From contig NZ_JADQBF010000029.1 of assembly GCF_016278775.1 (NCBI RefSeq), positions 1-43,835 of the forward strand: a stretch of DNA of 43,835 bases. Direction: 5' to 3'. Numbering within the stretch: the stretch's first letter is position 1; every line of letters starts with the position of its first letter. This stretch comes from Demequina sp. (lineage in GTDB: Bacteria; Actinomycetota; Actinomycetes; Actinomycetales; Demequinaceae). A program made the position numbers and the translations under genes. Shown in pieces: positions 26,243-36,974 of this stretch. Below the pieces are notes generated by a model that was given only the letters and a program-made list of their open reading frames with translations, was not told the DNA's origin and made no database searches.

Positions 26243-27519
26243 GAGTTCACTCCAAAGAACGTCCTGACGGTACCAAGGACGTCAACGAAAGCCCTCGCCT
26301 CGTCCTCGGTCGTGTACAGGTGGGCGCTCGCACGGGTCGAGGAGACCACGCCAAAGCGCCGATGCAGGGGCTGGTTGCAGTGGTGCCCCACGCGCACGGC
26401 GATGCCAGCGTCGTCAAGGATTTGGCCTACGTCGTGGGCGTGCACGCCGTCAACCACCACGGCGGCCAGGCCGAGCACGTCGGCCTTGGCTACGTCCCCC
26501 ACCGGTCCCAGCAGGCGGATGCCAGGCAACTGAGCCACACCCTCGCGCATGATCTGCGCGAGCCGCGCCTCGTGCCGCGCGACGTTTTCCATCCCGAACG
26601 CCATGAGGTATTCGGCCGCGGCTCCCAGCCCCACGGCTTGCGCCACGGGTTGCGAGCCTGACTCGAAACGGTGAGGCGCATCGAGCCAGGTGGTGGTCTC
26701 CATGGTCACCGTCTTCACGCTGCCGCCGCCAAAGACGACGGGGGGAAGGGCGTCCAGAAGGGTCCCCCGGCCCCACAGCGCGCCTATGCCGGTGGGTCCC
26801 AGCATCTTGTGTCCAGAGAACGCGGCGAAGTCGATGCCGAGCGCCTGCACGTCGACGGGAAGGTGAGGAACGGCTTGGCACGCGTCGAGCACCGTCAGCG
26901 CGCCCACTTCGCGCGCCTTGGCCACGATGGGTGCCACGTCCGTCACGATGCCGGTCACGTTGCTCGCGGCCGTGAACGCGACCACCTTGGTGGTCTCGTC
27001 GATGACGGAGGCGATCGAGTCGGGCCGCATGCGGCCCTCGTCATCCACCTCGATCCACTTGAGCGTCGCACCCGTGCGCACGCACAACTGCTGCCACGGC
27101 ACCAGGTTCGCGTGATGCTCCGTCTCTGTGACGACGATGGTGTCGCCGGGGCCCACGCGGAAGCGTTCGGCCTCTGCGCCGCCGATGCCTGCCGAGGCGT
27201 TCGCGATGCCGCCTGCCACGAGATTGATCGATTGCGTGGCGTTGCCCGTCCACACGATCTCTTGTGGCGCGGAGGCGTTCACGAGCCGCGCCACGCTCGC
27301 ACGTGCGCCCTCGAAGGCTTCTGTCGCCTCTTCCGCGATCAGGTGCGCGCCACGCTGCACCGCGCCGTTGTGGGCGCGCTCGAACTCGGCCACGGCGTCC
27401 AGCACCTGGTGAGGACGCTGGGACGTCGCGGCGGAGTCGAGATACACCAGGGGCTTCCCGTTCCGCACCGTGCGGGCGAGGATCGGGAAGTCTGCCCTGA
27501 CGCCAGTCAGCGTGTCCAT
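26239..27519 (-). CDS. sufS: Cysteine desulfurase SufS
   Basis: A 426-residue PLP enzyme that takes sulfur from cysteine for Fe-S assembly. The PLP lysine is in FAAFSGHKMLGPTGIGALWG, the histidine in VTETEHHANLVPW stacks on the cofactor, and the active-site cysteine is in VRVGHHCNQPLHRRFG. The N-terminus VYLDSAATSQRPHQVLDAV is canonical. It is a class II (SufS/CsdA) desulfurase, which needs an activator such as SufU, encoded directly downstream with a four-base overlap. It starts eight bases after the sufC stop. Confidence 0.96.
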   Translation of the reverse strand: MDTLTGVRADFPILARTVRNGKPLVYLDSAATSQRPHQVLDAVAEFERAHNGAVQRGAHLIAEEATEAFEGARASVARLVNASAPQEIVWTGNATQSINLVAGGIANASAGIGGAEAERFRVGPGDTIVVTETEHHANLVPWQQLCVRTGATLKWIEVDDEGRMRPDSIASVIDETTKVVAFTAASNVTGIVTDVAPIVAKAREVGALTVLDACQAVPHLPVDVQALGIDFAAFSGHKMLGPTGIGALWGRGTLLDALPPVVFGGGSVKTVTMETTTWLDAPHRFESGSQPVAQAVGLGAAAEYLMAFGMENVARHEARLAQIMREGVAQLPGIRLLGPVGDVAKADVLGLAAVVVDGVHAHDVGQILDDAGIAVRVGHHCNQPLHRRFGVVSSTRASAHLYTTEDEARAFVDVLGTVRTFFGVNS

Positions 27520-27527
27520 CGTGGTGC

Positions 27528-28283
27528 TTACGCCTCCACCGGGAAGCGGTCGTAGCCCTCTGCCTCGAGGCGCTCGGCCAGTTCTGGCCCGCCCTCTTCT
27601 GCGATGCGGCCGTTGACGAACACGTGCACGTAGTCAGGCGTGATGTAGTTGAGGATGCGCGTGTAGTGGGTGATGAGCATGACGCCCAGTCCCGTGTCTT
27701 CCTTCACGCGGTTGACACCCTCGCTCACGACGCGCAAGGCGTCGACGTCGAGGCCAGAGTCGGTCTCGTCAAGAATGGCGATCTTGGGGCTCAGCAGCTC
27801 CATCTGGAGGATCTCGTGGCGCTTCTTCTCCCCGCCAGAGAATCCCTCGTTGACGTTGCGCTCAGCGAACGCTGGGTCCATGCGCAGCTTCTCCATCGAG
27901 GTCTTGACGTCCTTGACCCAATGACGCAGTTTGGGGGCCTCGCCCTCGATGGCTGTCTTCGCGGTACGCAAGAAGTTGGATACGGACACGCCGGGCACCT
28001 CGACGGGGTACTGCATCGCGAGGAACAGGCCTGCGCGGGCACGCTCGTCCACCGTCATGGCGAGCACGTCCTCACCATCGAGCGTGACGGAGCCCTCGGT
28101 GATCGTGTACTTGGGGTGACCAGCGATCGAGTAGGCCAGCGTGGACTTGCCGGAGCCGTTTGGGCCCATGATGGCGTGCGTCTCGCCAGAGGAGATCGTG
28201 AGGTCGACCCCCTTGAGGATCTCGATGACGCCCTCAGGCGTGTCGACGGTGACGTGCAGGTTCTTGATGACCAGGGTGCTCAT
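27528..28283 (-). CDS. sufC: Fe-S assembly ATPase SufC
   Basis: A 251-residue ABC-type ATPase of the SufBCD scaffold. It has Walker A GPNGSGKST, a Q-loop region LAMQYPVEVPGVSVSNFLR, signature FSGGEKKRHEILQM, Walker B IAILDETDSGLDVDAL, and switch MLITHYTRIL. SufC binds SufB and SufD and its ATP cycle opens the complex for cluster building; it is soluble, not a transporter part. The ATG overlaps the ferredoxin gene stop by four bases. Confidence 0.97.
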   Translation of the reverse strand: MSTLVIKNLHVTVDTPEGVIEILKGVDLTISSGETHAIMGPNGSGKSTLAYSIAGHPKYTITEGSVTLDGEDVLAMTVDERARAGLFLAMQYPVEVPGVSVSNFLRTAKTAIEGEAPKLRHWVKDVKTSMEKLRMDPAFAERNVNEGFSGGEKKRHEILQMELLSPKIAILDETDSGLDVDALRVVSEGVNRVKEDTGLGVMLITHYTRILNYITPDYVHVFVNGRIAEEGGPELAERLEAEGYDRFPVEA

Positions 28284-28636
28284 GCGTTCTCCTTAACGGG
28301 AAGTCGTGGGTGATCGACGTCGACGAGCACGCGCTCGCCATCGATGGTGACGGGATAGGAATCGACGGGGTCGATGGCTGGCAACTCCATCACGGCGCCG
28401 GTGCGCACATCGAAGCGGGCTCCGTGGGCCCAGCATTCGACCTCGCAGCCCTCGATCTCGCCCTCTGACAGTGGCACCTCGCCGTGGCTGCACACGTCGT
28501 TGATGGCATAGAACTCACCGTCATCAGTGCGTACCAGGGCAACGGGAACCTCGGCGCCGTCACCGCGTGTCAGGAAGACCTGCAGTGCCGAGCCTGGCTC
28601 CATGTCGGCCACTTGGCACGCCAACTGCTCGCTCAC
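28280..28636 (-). CDS. Rieske-type [2Fe-2S] ferredoxin within the suf operon
   Basis: A 118-residue Rieske protein of the soluble dioxygenase-ferredoxin type. The cluster ligands are C49 and H51 (NDVCSHGEVPL) and C68 and H71 (VECWAHGARFD). There is no membrane helix. A protein like this sits between sufD and sufC in many actinobacteria; it may supply electrons for cluster assembly or repair, but that role is inferred from position. No oxygenase gene is near, so I reject the literal phenylpropionate dioxygenase name often given by homology. The GTG start overlaps sufD by four bases and the stop overlaps sufC by four. Confidence 0.93.
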   Translation of the reverse strand: MSEQLACQVADMEPGSALQVFLTRGDGAEVPVALVRTDDGEFYAINDVCSHGEVPLSEGEIEGCEVECWAHGARFDVRTGAVMELPAIDPVDSYPVTIDGERVLVDVDHPRLPVKENA

Positions 28637-29835
28637 GACTCGTCCTCCCCGTCGGTGATCTGTTCAAGTTCTTGGTCGATGGCCCGCATGAGGCCCTTTT
28701 CCACCTCAGGCACGCCGATTTGCTGGACCAGGTCGGCGAAGAATCCGCGAACCACCAGCCTGCGGGCGGCGTCCTCTGTGATGCCCCGCGAGCGCAGATA
28801 GAACATCTGCTCCTCGTCGAAGCGACCCGTGGCGGAGGCGTGACCGGCTCCCTCGATTTCCCCTGTCTCGATCTCGAGGTTGGGAACAGAGTCGGCCCGC
28901 GCGCCGTCGGTCAGGACCAGGTTGCGGTTGAGCTCGTACGTGTCGGTGCCCTCGGCCGCGGCGCGAATGAGCACGTCGCCGATCCACACGGTGCGGGCCG
29001 TCTTGCCAGCGAGCGCGCCCTTGTACGTGACGCGCGAACGGCAGCGCGGCGCGACGTGGTCCACGAAGAGCTGGTGCTCCTGGTGCTGGCCCGAGTCGGC
29101 AAAGTACAGGCCGTACAGGTCGACGGAGGCACCCTCGCCAGCCAGCGCGGCCGAGGTGTTGAGGCGTACCACCTTGCCGCCAAGCGTGACGACGGACTGC
29201 CGCAGGCGTGCGTCCCGGTCGAGCTTGGCCACGACCTCGCCCACGTGAATCGCGTCGGCGTCCCAATCCTGAATCAGCACAAGGTTGAGGGAGGCGTTGT
29301 CGGCAACGTGAACAGAGGTGAACTCGCCAACCACGGCGGATCCCTTGCGTTCGATGATGACGGTGACCTCTGCACTGGTTCCCACGTCAAGCGAGATGGC
29401 CTGCCGGGCGGACTGGCCGGTTCCTGTCACGGTGATGCGGATCGGCTCGGCCACGATGGTGCCTGGCGCGACGGCGAGGGCCATCGCCCCTTCCGCGCGC
29501 GCCGCCGCGACTGCGCTCGCGCGGTCTCCAGGAGCCCTCACTGCGCGCTCGCGGAACTGCTCGGCGTCAATCGTGGTGATGCTCACGCCTTGGGGCAGCT
29601 CCGGATAGCTCGCCTCGAGGTGCTCGCCGGTCTCCTTGTCTTCAAGGAGTGCGGCGATGTCGCGCATCGGCGAGAAGCGCCAATTCTCCTCGCGGCCGGT
29701 CGGCATGCCGAAAGCGTCGGCATCGAAGGACAAGAGCCGGTCAGCGCGCGACTTGTCCGGCACGGTGGTGCCGTTGTACTGGTGCTTGTGCGCGGCGTCG
29801 GCCGTGGCCTTGCTGTGGTCTGTGGTGATACTCAA
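28633..29835 (-). CDS. sufD: Fe-S assembly scaffold protein SufD
   Basis: A 400-residue paralogue of SufB with the beta-helix core and the C-terminal SufBD motif: [40 protein letters not shown], and [26 protein letters not shown]. SufD pairs with SufB and SufC2 in the scaffold and is needed for iron entry. No ATG fits: the open frame runs far upstream into sufB, but the natural start is TTG at 29835, inside the sufB stop (TTGA), with GGAAGGA about nine bases before it. This makes four-base overlaps at both ends. Confidence 0.94.
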   Translation of the reverse strand: MSITTDHSKATADAAHKHQYNGTTVPDKSRADRLLSFDADAFGMPTGREENWRFSPMRDIAALLEDKETGEHLEASYPELPQGVSITTIDAEQFRERAVRAPGDRASAVAAARAEGAMALAVAPGTIVAEPIRITVTGTGQSARQAISLDVGTSAEVTVIIERKGSAVVGEFTSVHVADNASLNLVLIQDWDADAIHVGEVVAKLDRDARLRQSVVTLGGKVVRLNTSAALAGEGASVDLYGLYFADSGQHQEHQLFVDHVAPRCRSRVTYKGALAGKTARTVWIGDVLIRAAAEGTDTYELNRNLVLTDGARADSVPNLEIETGEIEGAGHASATGRFDEEQMFYLRSRGITEDAARRLVVRGFFADLVQQIGVPEVEKGLMRAIDQELEQITDGEDES

Positions 29836-31265
29836 CCGACGGATCCTTCCATCTGCATTTCGATGAGGCGATTCAGCTCGAGCGCGTACTCCATCGGGAG
29901 CTCGCGGGCGATGGGCTCCACGAATCCGCGCACAATCATGGCCATGGCCTCGGTCTCCGCCATTCCGCGGGACATGAGGTAGAACAGTTGGTCCTCGCTC
30001 ACGCGGGACACGGTTGCCTCGTGACCCATACTCACGTCGTCCTCGCGCACGTCCACGTAGGGATACGTGTCTGATCGTGAGATCTGGTCCACGAGCAGTG
30101 CGTCGCACAAGACGTTCGACTTGGAGCCCTTCGCACCCTCGAGCACTTGAACGAGCCCGCGGTACGACGTGCGGCCACCCCCGCGCGCCACCGACTTCGA
30201 CACGATCGACGACGAGGTGTTGGCGGCGGCGTGCACCATCTTGGCGCCTGCGTCTTGGTGCTGGCCCTCGCCGGCAAAGGCGATCGACAGGGTCTCGCCC
30301 TTGGCGTGCTCACCCAGCAGGTAGATGGCCGGGTACTTCATGGTGACCTTCGAGCCGATGTTGCCATCGACCCATTCCATGGTGGCGCCCTCGGCCGCCG
30401 TAGCGCGCTTAGTGACGAGGTTGTAGACGTTGTTCGACCAGTTCTGGATGGTCGTGTAACGCACGCGGGCGTTCTTCTTCACGATGATCTCGACCACCGC
30501 GGAGTGCAGCGAGTCAGACTTGTAGATCGGCGCAGTACAGCCCTCGACGTAGTGCACGTAGGAGCCCTCGTCGGCGATGATCAGGGTCCGCTCGAACTGG
30601 CCCATGTTCTCCGTGTTGATGCGGAAGTAGGCCTGGAGAGGGATGTCGACGTGGACGCCCGGCGGGACGTACACGAACGATCCGCCTGACCACACGGCCG
30701 TGTTGAGCGACGCGAACTTGTTGTCGCCAGGCGGGATCACGGTGCCGAAGTACTCCTCGAAGAACTCGGGGTGCTCCCGCAAGGCGGTGTCGGTGTCCAT
30801 GAAAATGACGCCTTGCTCTTCCAGGTCCTCGCGGATCTGGTGGTACACCACCTCGGACTCGTACTGGGCGGCCACTCCAGAGACGAGGCGCTGCTTCTCC
30901 GCCTCCGGGATGCCCAACTTGTCGTACGTGCGCTTGATCTCCTCCGGCAGTTCCTCCCAGCTGGTGGCCTGCTTCTCGGTGGAGCGCACAAAGTACTTGA
31001 TGTTGTCGAAGTCGATACCGGTGAGGTCGGAGCCCCACGTGGGCATCGGCTTCTTGCCGAACAGCTTGAGCGACTTGAGGCGGAGCTTGAGCATCCACTC
31101 CGGCTCGTTCTTGAGCGTGGAGATGCCGCGCACCACGTCCTCGTCGAGGCCGCGCTTGGCGATCGCCCCTGCGGCGTCGTCGTCATGCCACCCGAATTCG
31201 TAGTTGCCCAAAGACGCAATGGTCTCGTCTTGGGTCATGGGGACGTTGTCAGTGGGTGTGCTCAT
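29832..31265 (-). CDS. sufB: Fe-S assembly scaffold protein SufB
   Basis: A 477-residue core subunit of the SufBCD scaffold on which clusters are built. Recognisable parts are [20 protein letters not shown] near the N-terminus, [33 protein letters not shown] with the conserved cysteine, the beta-helix, and the C-terminal ENQLFY-like [20 protein letters not shown]. The length is that of an uninterrupted SufB; the intein of M. tuberculosis SufB is absent. Two ATGs lie six bases apart (31271, 31265). I choose 31265 because the GGAAGG site would touch the first. It begins two bases after the sufR stop. Confidence 0.96.
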   Translation of the reverse strand: MSTPTDNVPMTQDETIASLGNYEFGWHDDDAAGAIAKRGLDEDVVRGISTLKNEPEWMLKLRLKSLKLFGKKPMPTWGSDLTGIDFDNIKYFVRSTEKQATSWEELPEEIKRTYDKLGIPEAEKQRLVSGVAAQYESEVVYHQIREDLEEQGVIFMDTDTALREHPEFFEEYFGTVIPPGDNKFASLNTAVWSGGSFVYVPPGVHVDIPLQAYFRINTENMGQFERTLIIADEGSYVHYVEGCTAPIYKSDSLHSAVVEIIVKKNARVRYTTIQNWSNNVYNLVTKRATAAEGATMEWVDGNIGSKVTMKYPAIYLLGEHAKGETLSIAFAGEGQHQDAGAKMVHAAANTSSSIVSKSVARGGGRTSYRGLVQVLEGAKGSKSNVLCDALLVDQISRSDTYPYVDVREDDVSMGHEATVSRVSEDQLFYLMSRGMAETEAMAMIVRGFVEPIARELPMEYALELNRLIEMQMEGSVG

Positions 31266-31267
31266 CG

Positions 31268-31915
31268 TCATCCTTCCTTCAGGGCTGGGGTGAGCGGGAT
31301 GGTGGTCGTGCACACGTGAGCCCCTTGGGCGAGCGTGGACAGTCTTTGAACATGAACGTTGAGAACGGAGGAAAATGCCCTGGCTTCCGCTTCGCACCAC
31401 TCCGGCGCGACCTGGGCAATCTCTTGAACAGGGCAATGGCCTTGACACAGCTGGACGGTGTACCCGCCTGGGCCAGGGCGCACCGACGTGGCGTAGCCCT
31501 GCTCTGCGAGGGCGGACGATAGCGCCTCCACCCGTTCCGCCATCGGCGCGTTGGGGTCGACGGCGTCGGCGAGGGTCGCCTCGAGCCTCGCGGCGTGGGC
31601 CTCGACAAATTCTGCGAGATCGCCGCGATCGCGCATGTAACTGACTGCCTCCCTCGCCACTTCCGAGTAGGCGGACTGCAAGGACCGCTGGCCCTCCGCC
31701 GTCGCGACAAACGACCTGGCAGGTCGGCCACGCCCACGGTCGGCCGGGTGCGGCAACTCGTGGTCGTGAATGAGTCCGTCGTCGATGAGTGCGCCCAAGT
31801 GGCGCCGCACGGCGGCCGACGTGAGGCTGAGTTTGTCGGCAAGGGCGGCAGCGGTGATGGGGCCAGCAGATGCGATGAGGCTCAGGATGCGCTCTCGAGT
31901 GGTGTCCGTACCCAA
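31268..31915 (-). CDS. sufR: SufR-type Fe-S sensing transcriptional regulator of the suf operon
   Basis: A 215-residue winged-helix protein. The DNA-binding domain is at the N-terminus ([21 protein letters not shown], about 20-40, then a basic wing [13 protein letters not shown]). The C-terminal part has four cysteines, C157 and C161 (LCQGHCP), C174 and C202, suited to bind an Fe-S cluster. SufR proteins repress suf when holding a cluster and release DNA when it is lost. The start is TTG at 31915 with a strong GAAGGAGG five bases before it. It is the first gene of its own operon, which implies autoregulation. Confidence 0.93.
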   Translation of the reverse strand: MGTDTTRERILSLIASAGPITAAALADKLSLTSAAVRRHLGALIDDGLIHDHELPHPADRGRGRPARSFVATAEGQRSLQSAYSEVAREAVSYMRDRGDLAEFVEAHAARLEATLADAVDPNAPMAERVEALSSALAEQGYATSVRPGPGGYTVQLCQGHCPVQEIAQVAPEWCEAEARAFSSVLNVHVQRLSTLAQGAHVCTTTIPLTPALKEG

Positions 31916-31959
31916 GAAAGCCTCCTTCCGCCGTTTTCACCGCCTTGCGCGGTCGTCAG

Positions 31960-31978
31960 GTAATTAAACAACATTGTC
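31960..31978. promoter_or_regulatory. AT-rich candidate promoter/operator between sufR and ctaA
   Basis: In a GC-rich gap, 31960-31978 stands out as GTAATTAAACAACATTGTC. ACAACATTGT (31968-31977) is an inverted repeat with arms ACAA/TTGT and a two-base centre. Read on the minus strand, TAATTA (31961-31966) could be the -10 of the suf operon, with the inverted repeat inside the promoter spacer, where a repressor would act. It does not match the cyanobacterial CAAC-N6-GTTG site closely. Function is inferred. Confidence 0.45.
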
Positions 31979-32045
31979 GTGCCGAAAATGCCCGTGCGCA
32001 AGCAAGGCGGGCCTAACCTCCGCGGCACACGCCTAGACTTGGTCA

Positions 32046-32993
32046 GTGACCACAACGGCCCCCGAGACTCGCTCCCGCAACCCCTTCCAGCGACTTCGCC
32101 GTTTCTTGGTCCGCCACGGTCGCGCGCTCACGGTCGCCAACATCTTCACTCAGGGCGGCATCATCGTCACCGGCGGCGCGGTAAGGCTGACCGGGTCCGG
32201 GCTGGGCTGCTCGACCTGGCCCCAGTGCGAGCCAGGCACGTTCGTCCCCGAACTTCGCAGCGAGCTCGGGATTCACCCGTTCATAGAATTCGGCAACCGC
32301 ACCCTGACCTTCGTCTTGCTCGTGGTGGCGGTCGGGGTGGCGCTCGCCGTGTGGGACACCCGCCCAGCCCTCCGCTGGTGGGGCCTCGTGCCGCTCTTGG
32401 GCGTAGTGGCTCAGGCGATCATCGGGGGCATCACGGTCCTGGCCGACCTCAACCCCGTCGTCGTCGCCCCCCACCTGTTGCTGTCCATGGCCCTCGTGTG
32501 GCAGGCCGTGTGGCTCGCACTGAAGTACCGTGACGCCCCCAGGCGGGACGGGCGATGCATCAAGTCCACGCTACGGACCAGTTCCGTACTGCTCGCTGGC
32601 CTACTGGTTCTCGGCACGGTCACTACGGGTGCCGGTCCGCACTCTGGCGACGCCGACGCGACCGAGAGGCTCGGAATCGACCCCGAAGTCGCCGCCCAGG
32701 CCCACGCGCTCATTGTGTGGGCGTTCGTCGCTGTGCTGGCCTTCTTGGTGTGGCGTGTGCGCTCAGACCGCTCGGAGGGCGAACGGGACGAGGTTGGCAA
32801 AGCCTGGAAGGTTCTTGTCGCCGTCACGTTGCTGCAGGCCCTCATCGGCTATGTCCAGTACTTCACCGGCCTGCCAGAAATCATCGTCGGCGCGCACCTC
32901 GCTGGCGCCGCGATCCTCACGGCCGCACACTCCGCCGCCTTCTACTTGCTCAAACGAGATCGCACCAAGGTGCGTGCCCAGGCGGCCGCGTAG
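32046..32993 (+). CDS. ctaA: Haem A synthase CtaA (COX15 family)
   Basis: A 315-residue membrane protein that converts haem O to haem A for cytochrome c oxidase. About eight helices are visible in two four-helix bundles. The first loop motif GGAVRLTGSGLGCSTWPQC carries the paired cysteines, and IEFGNRTLTFVLLVVAVGVA holds a haem-ligand region; the second bundle has TGAGPHSGD and NPVVVAPHLLLSMALV. The start is GTG at 32046. TAGACT at 32034-32039 lies six bases before it with no ribosome site, suggesting a leaderless transcript. It is divergent from sufR, an arrangement also known near suf in mycobacteria. Confidence 0.95.
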   Translation: MTTTAPETRSRNPFQRLRRFLVRHGRALTVANIFTQGGIIVTGGAVRLTGSGLGCSTWPQCEPGTFVPELRSELGIHPFIEFGNRTLTFVLLVVAVGVALAVWDTRPALRWWGLVPLLGVVAQAIIGGITVLADLNPVVVAPHLLLSMALVWQAVWLALKYRDAPRRDGRCIKSTLRTSSVLLAGLLVLGTVTTGAGPHSGDADATERLGIDPEVAAQAHALIVWAFVAVLAFLVWRVRSDRSEGERDEVGKAWKVLVAVTLLQALIGYVQYFTGLPEIIVGAHLAGAAILTAAHSAAFYLLKRDRTKVRAQAAA

Positions 32994-33040
32994 CGCGCTG
33001 ACCGGTTGCGGCGCCGTCGCCGTGTAGCCATGCTTGAGCC

Positions 33041-33601
33041 ATGATTCGACGCGCCACCGCGACCGCACTGGTCGCCCTCTTGTGTGCTGGATGCGCCTCC
33101 CCGGACGAGGTCAGTGCGACCGACGCAGTTCTGACGGTCACGAGCGAGGACTTCGCCGACGGCGCGGCTATGCCCGAATGGACCACGGCCGACGCCTTCG
33201 GGGGCCAGTGCACGGGAGACAACACGAACCCCCAGCTCTCCTGGCAGTCGCCGTCCCCAGACACGGAGGGCTTCGCCATCACCATGATCGACACGGACGC
33301 CGGGGGCTTCGTTCACTGGCTGGTGGCCGACATCCCCGCATCAACCACCTCGATCGATCGCGGCGCGTCAGGCGACTTGAGCGGCGTGGGCGGCAGCAGG
33401 TCGATGTCCTCGACGTCCTACGGCGAGTATTTCGGGCCGTGCCCGCCCAACGCCGACCACCACTACGAGTTCTCGATCTACGCACTGGATAGGGCGCTCG
33501 CGCTCGAACCAGGCTTCACGCACGGCGATCTCCTCACCGCCATGGAGGGGCACATCCTGGCGCAGGGCTCGATCACGGGCCTCCAGTCGGGCCCTGCATA
33601 G
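33041..33601 (+). CDS. PEBP (YbhB/YbcL) family lipoprotein
   Basis: A 186-residue protein with a lipoprotein signal: RRATATALVALLCAGC with lipidated C18. The mature part is a phosphatidylethanolamine-binding-protein fold: SEDFADGAAMP, NTNPQLSWQSPSPDTEGFAI, MIDTDAGGFVHWLVADIP, and GPCPPNADHHYEFSIYALD. Bacterial members bind small anions or lipids but their role is not established. The ATG lacks a good ribosome site; CATGCT at 33029-33034 is six bases before it. It lies 47 bases after ctaA and could share its transcript. It converges on the Nudix gene, with only five bases between. Confidence 0.92.
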   Translation: MIRRATATALVALLCAGCASPDEVSATDAVLTVTSEDFADGAAMPEWTTADAFGGQCTGDNTNPQLSWQSPSPDTEGFAITMIDTDAGGFVHWLVADIPASTTSIDRGASGDLSGVGGSRSMSSTSYGEYFGPCPPNADHHYEFSIYALDRALALEPGFTHGDLLTAMEGHILAQGSITGLQSGPA

Positions 33602-33606
33602 GGCCC

Positions 33607-36053
<2,447 letters not shown>

Positions 36054-36974
36054 TCACGGTTTCGCAATGAGCGCCAGTTCTTGAGCGGCGCCGTACGCTC
36101 CTGAACCGCCGTCTCGCTGCTCTACCAGGGCCAACACCACTTGAGCGGGCATGAGCGACTCCTCCGTCGCCACCACGACACTCGGGCGATCAGTGATCGC
36201 AACCGTCGCGCCGTGTGTGATCGCCTCCGTGGCGACAGTGGGCGCTTCCCCGTTATCGAACACGACCACCAGGGTGGCGGACACGTACTGCTCCCACACG
36301 CTCGCTGCGAGTCCCGCCATGGTCCCCCCGCCCTCTGGGCCTTGTGCGGTCACGATGACGAGGGCGTCGACGGGCCCCGTGGCCGCCTCGCTCACGGCGA
36401 GCAGGTCGGACCGGGTGAGGACCTCGAAGAGCACCGCCGTTCGATCCGCAGCCACCCCGTCGTCTGGAAACTCCACCCCCACGTCTCCCGGGGCCTCGGC
36501 GCCCGCTGGCACGGCGTCTGGCACGAGCGCCTGGACGATCGCGTGCTGCAAGACGTCGGTCGAGGGCAGCCCTTCGGCCCCGATCACCGAATCCGCCACC
36601 TGATCCGCGATCTCGCCGCGATAGGCGCCCAGCTCCGGAGTCCACCAGTCGGCGCTCAGCGCCGCCTCGAGTGCCACAGTGGCACCCGCGTCCTTGAGGG
36701 CGGTTGTCACCTTGTCGACATCCGCTGCCGACGCGCCATCGGCCACGAGGATCGCGATCTCCGCGCCCTCGAGTCGACCCGAAACGGAAGCGGTGACCAC
36801 CTCAGCGAGCCACGCCTCGCGTTGCGCGACGCGCGCCAACGCCTCCTCGATATCGGCAGCAGCGGAGGGCGATGCTTTCGTGGCGTCGACCCCTCGGGGT
36901 GCTGCCAAGCCGATCAGAACTCCCGCGGAAAGGGCGAGCACCAAGAATGCCGCGAATACCGTACGCGATCGCAT
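36054..36974 (-). CDS. steB: Copper transporter MctB / cytokinesis protein SteB family
   Basis: A 306-residue protein with one N-terminal membrane helix (RTVFAAFLVLALSAGVLIGLA) followed by a coiled region (ADIEEALARVAQREAWLAEVV) and an extracytoplasmic alpha/beta domain. It matches the DUF3186 family. The M. tuberculosis member (MctB) was linked to copper efflux or outer-membrane transport, and the Corynebacterium member (SteB) to septal cell-wall hydrolysis together with SteA. The location beside steA favours the cell-division role here. The ATG at 36974 shares one base with the steA stop (TGATG). pyrG begins about 50 bases downstream. Confidence 0.88.
   Translation of the reverse strand: MRSRTVFAAFLVLALSAGVLIGLAAPRGVDATKASPSAAADIEEALARVAQREAWLAEVVTASVSGRLEGAEIAILVADGASAADVDKVTTALKDAGATVALEAALSADWWTPELGAYRGEIADQVADSVIGAEGLPSTDVLQHAIVQALVPDAVPAGAEAPGDVGVEFPDDGVAADRTAVLFEVLTRSDLLAVSEAATGPVDALVIVTAQGPEGGGTMAGLAASVWEQYVSATLVVVFDNGEAPTVATEAITHGATVAITDRPSVVVATEESLMPAQVVLALVEQRDGGSGAYGAAQELALIAKP

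Noticed and set aside
29832-31265. Possible intein in SufB, as in M. tuberculosis
   Set aside because: The protein has the length of an intein-free SufB and no splicing motifs. DnaE2 and RecN also look uninterrupted.
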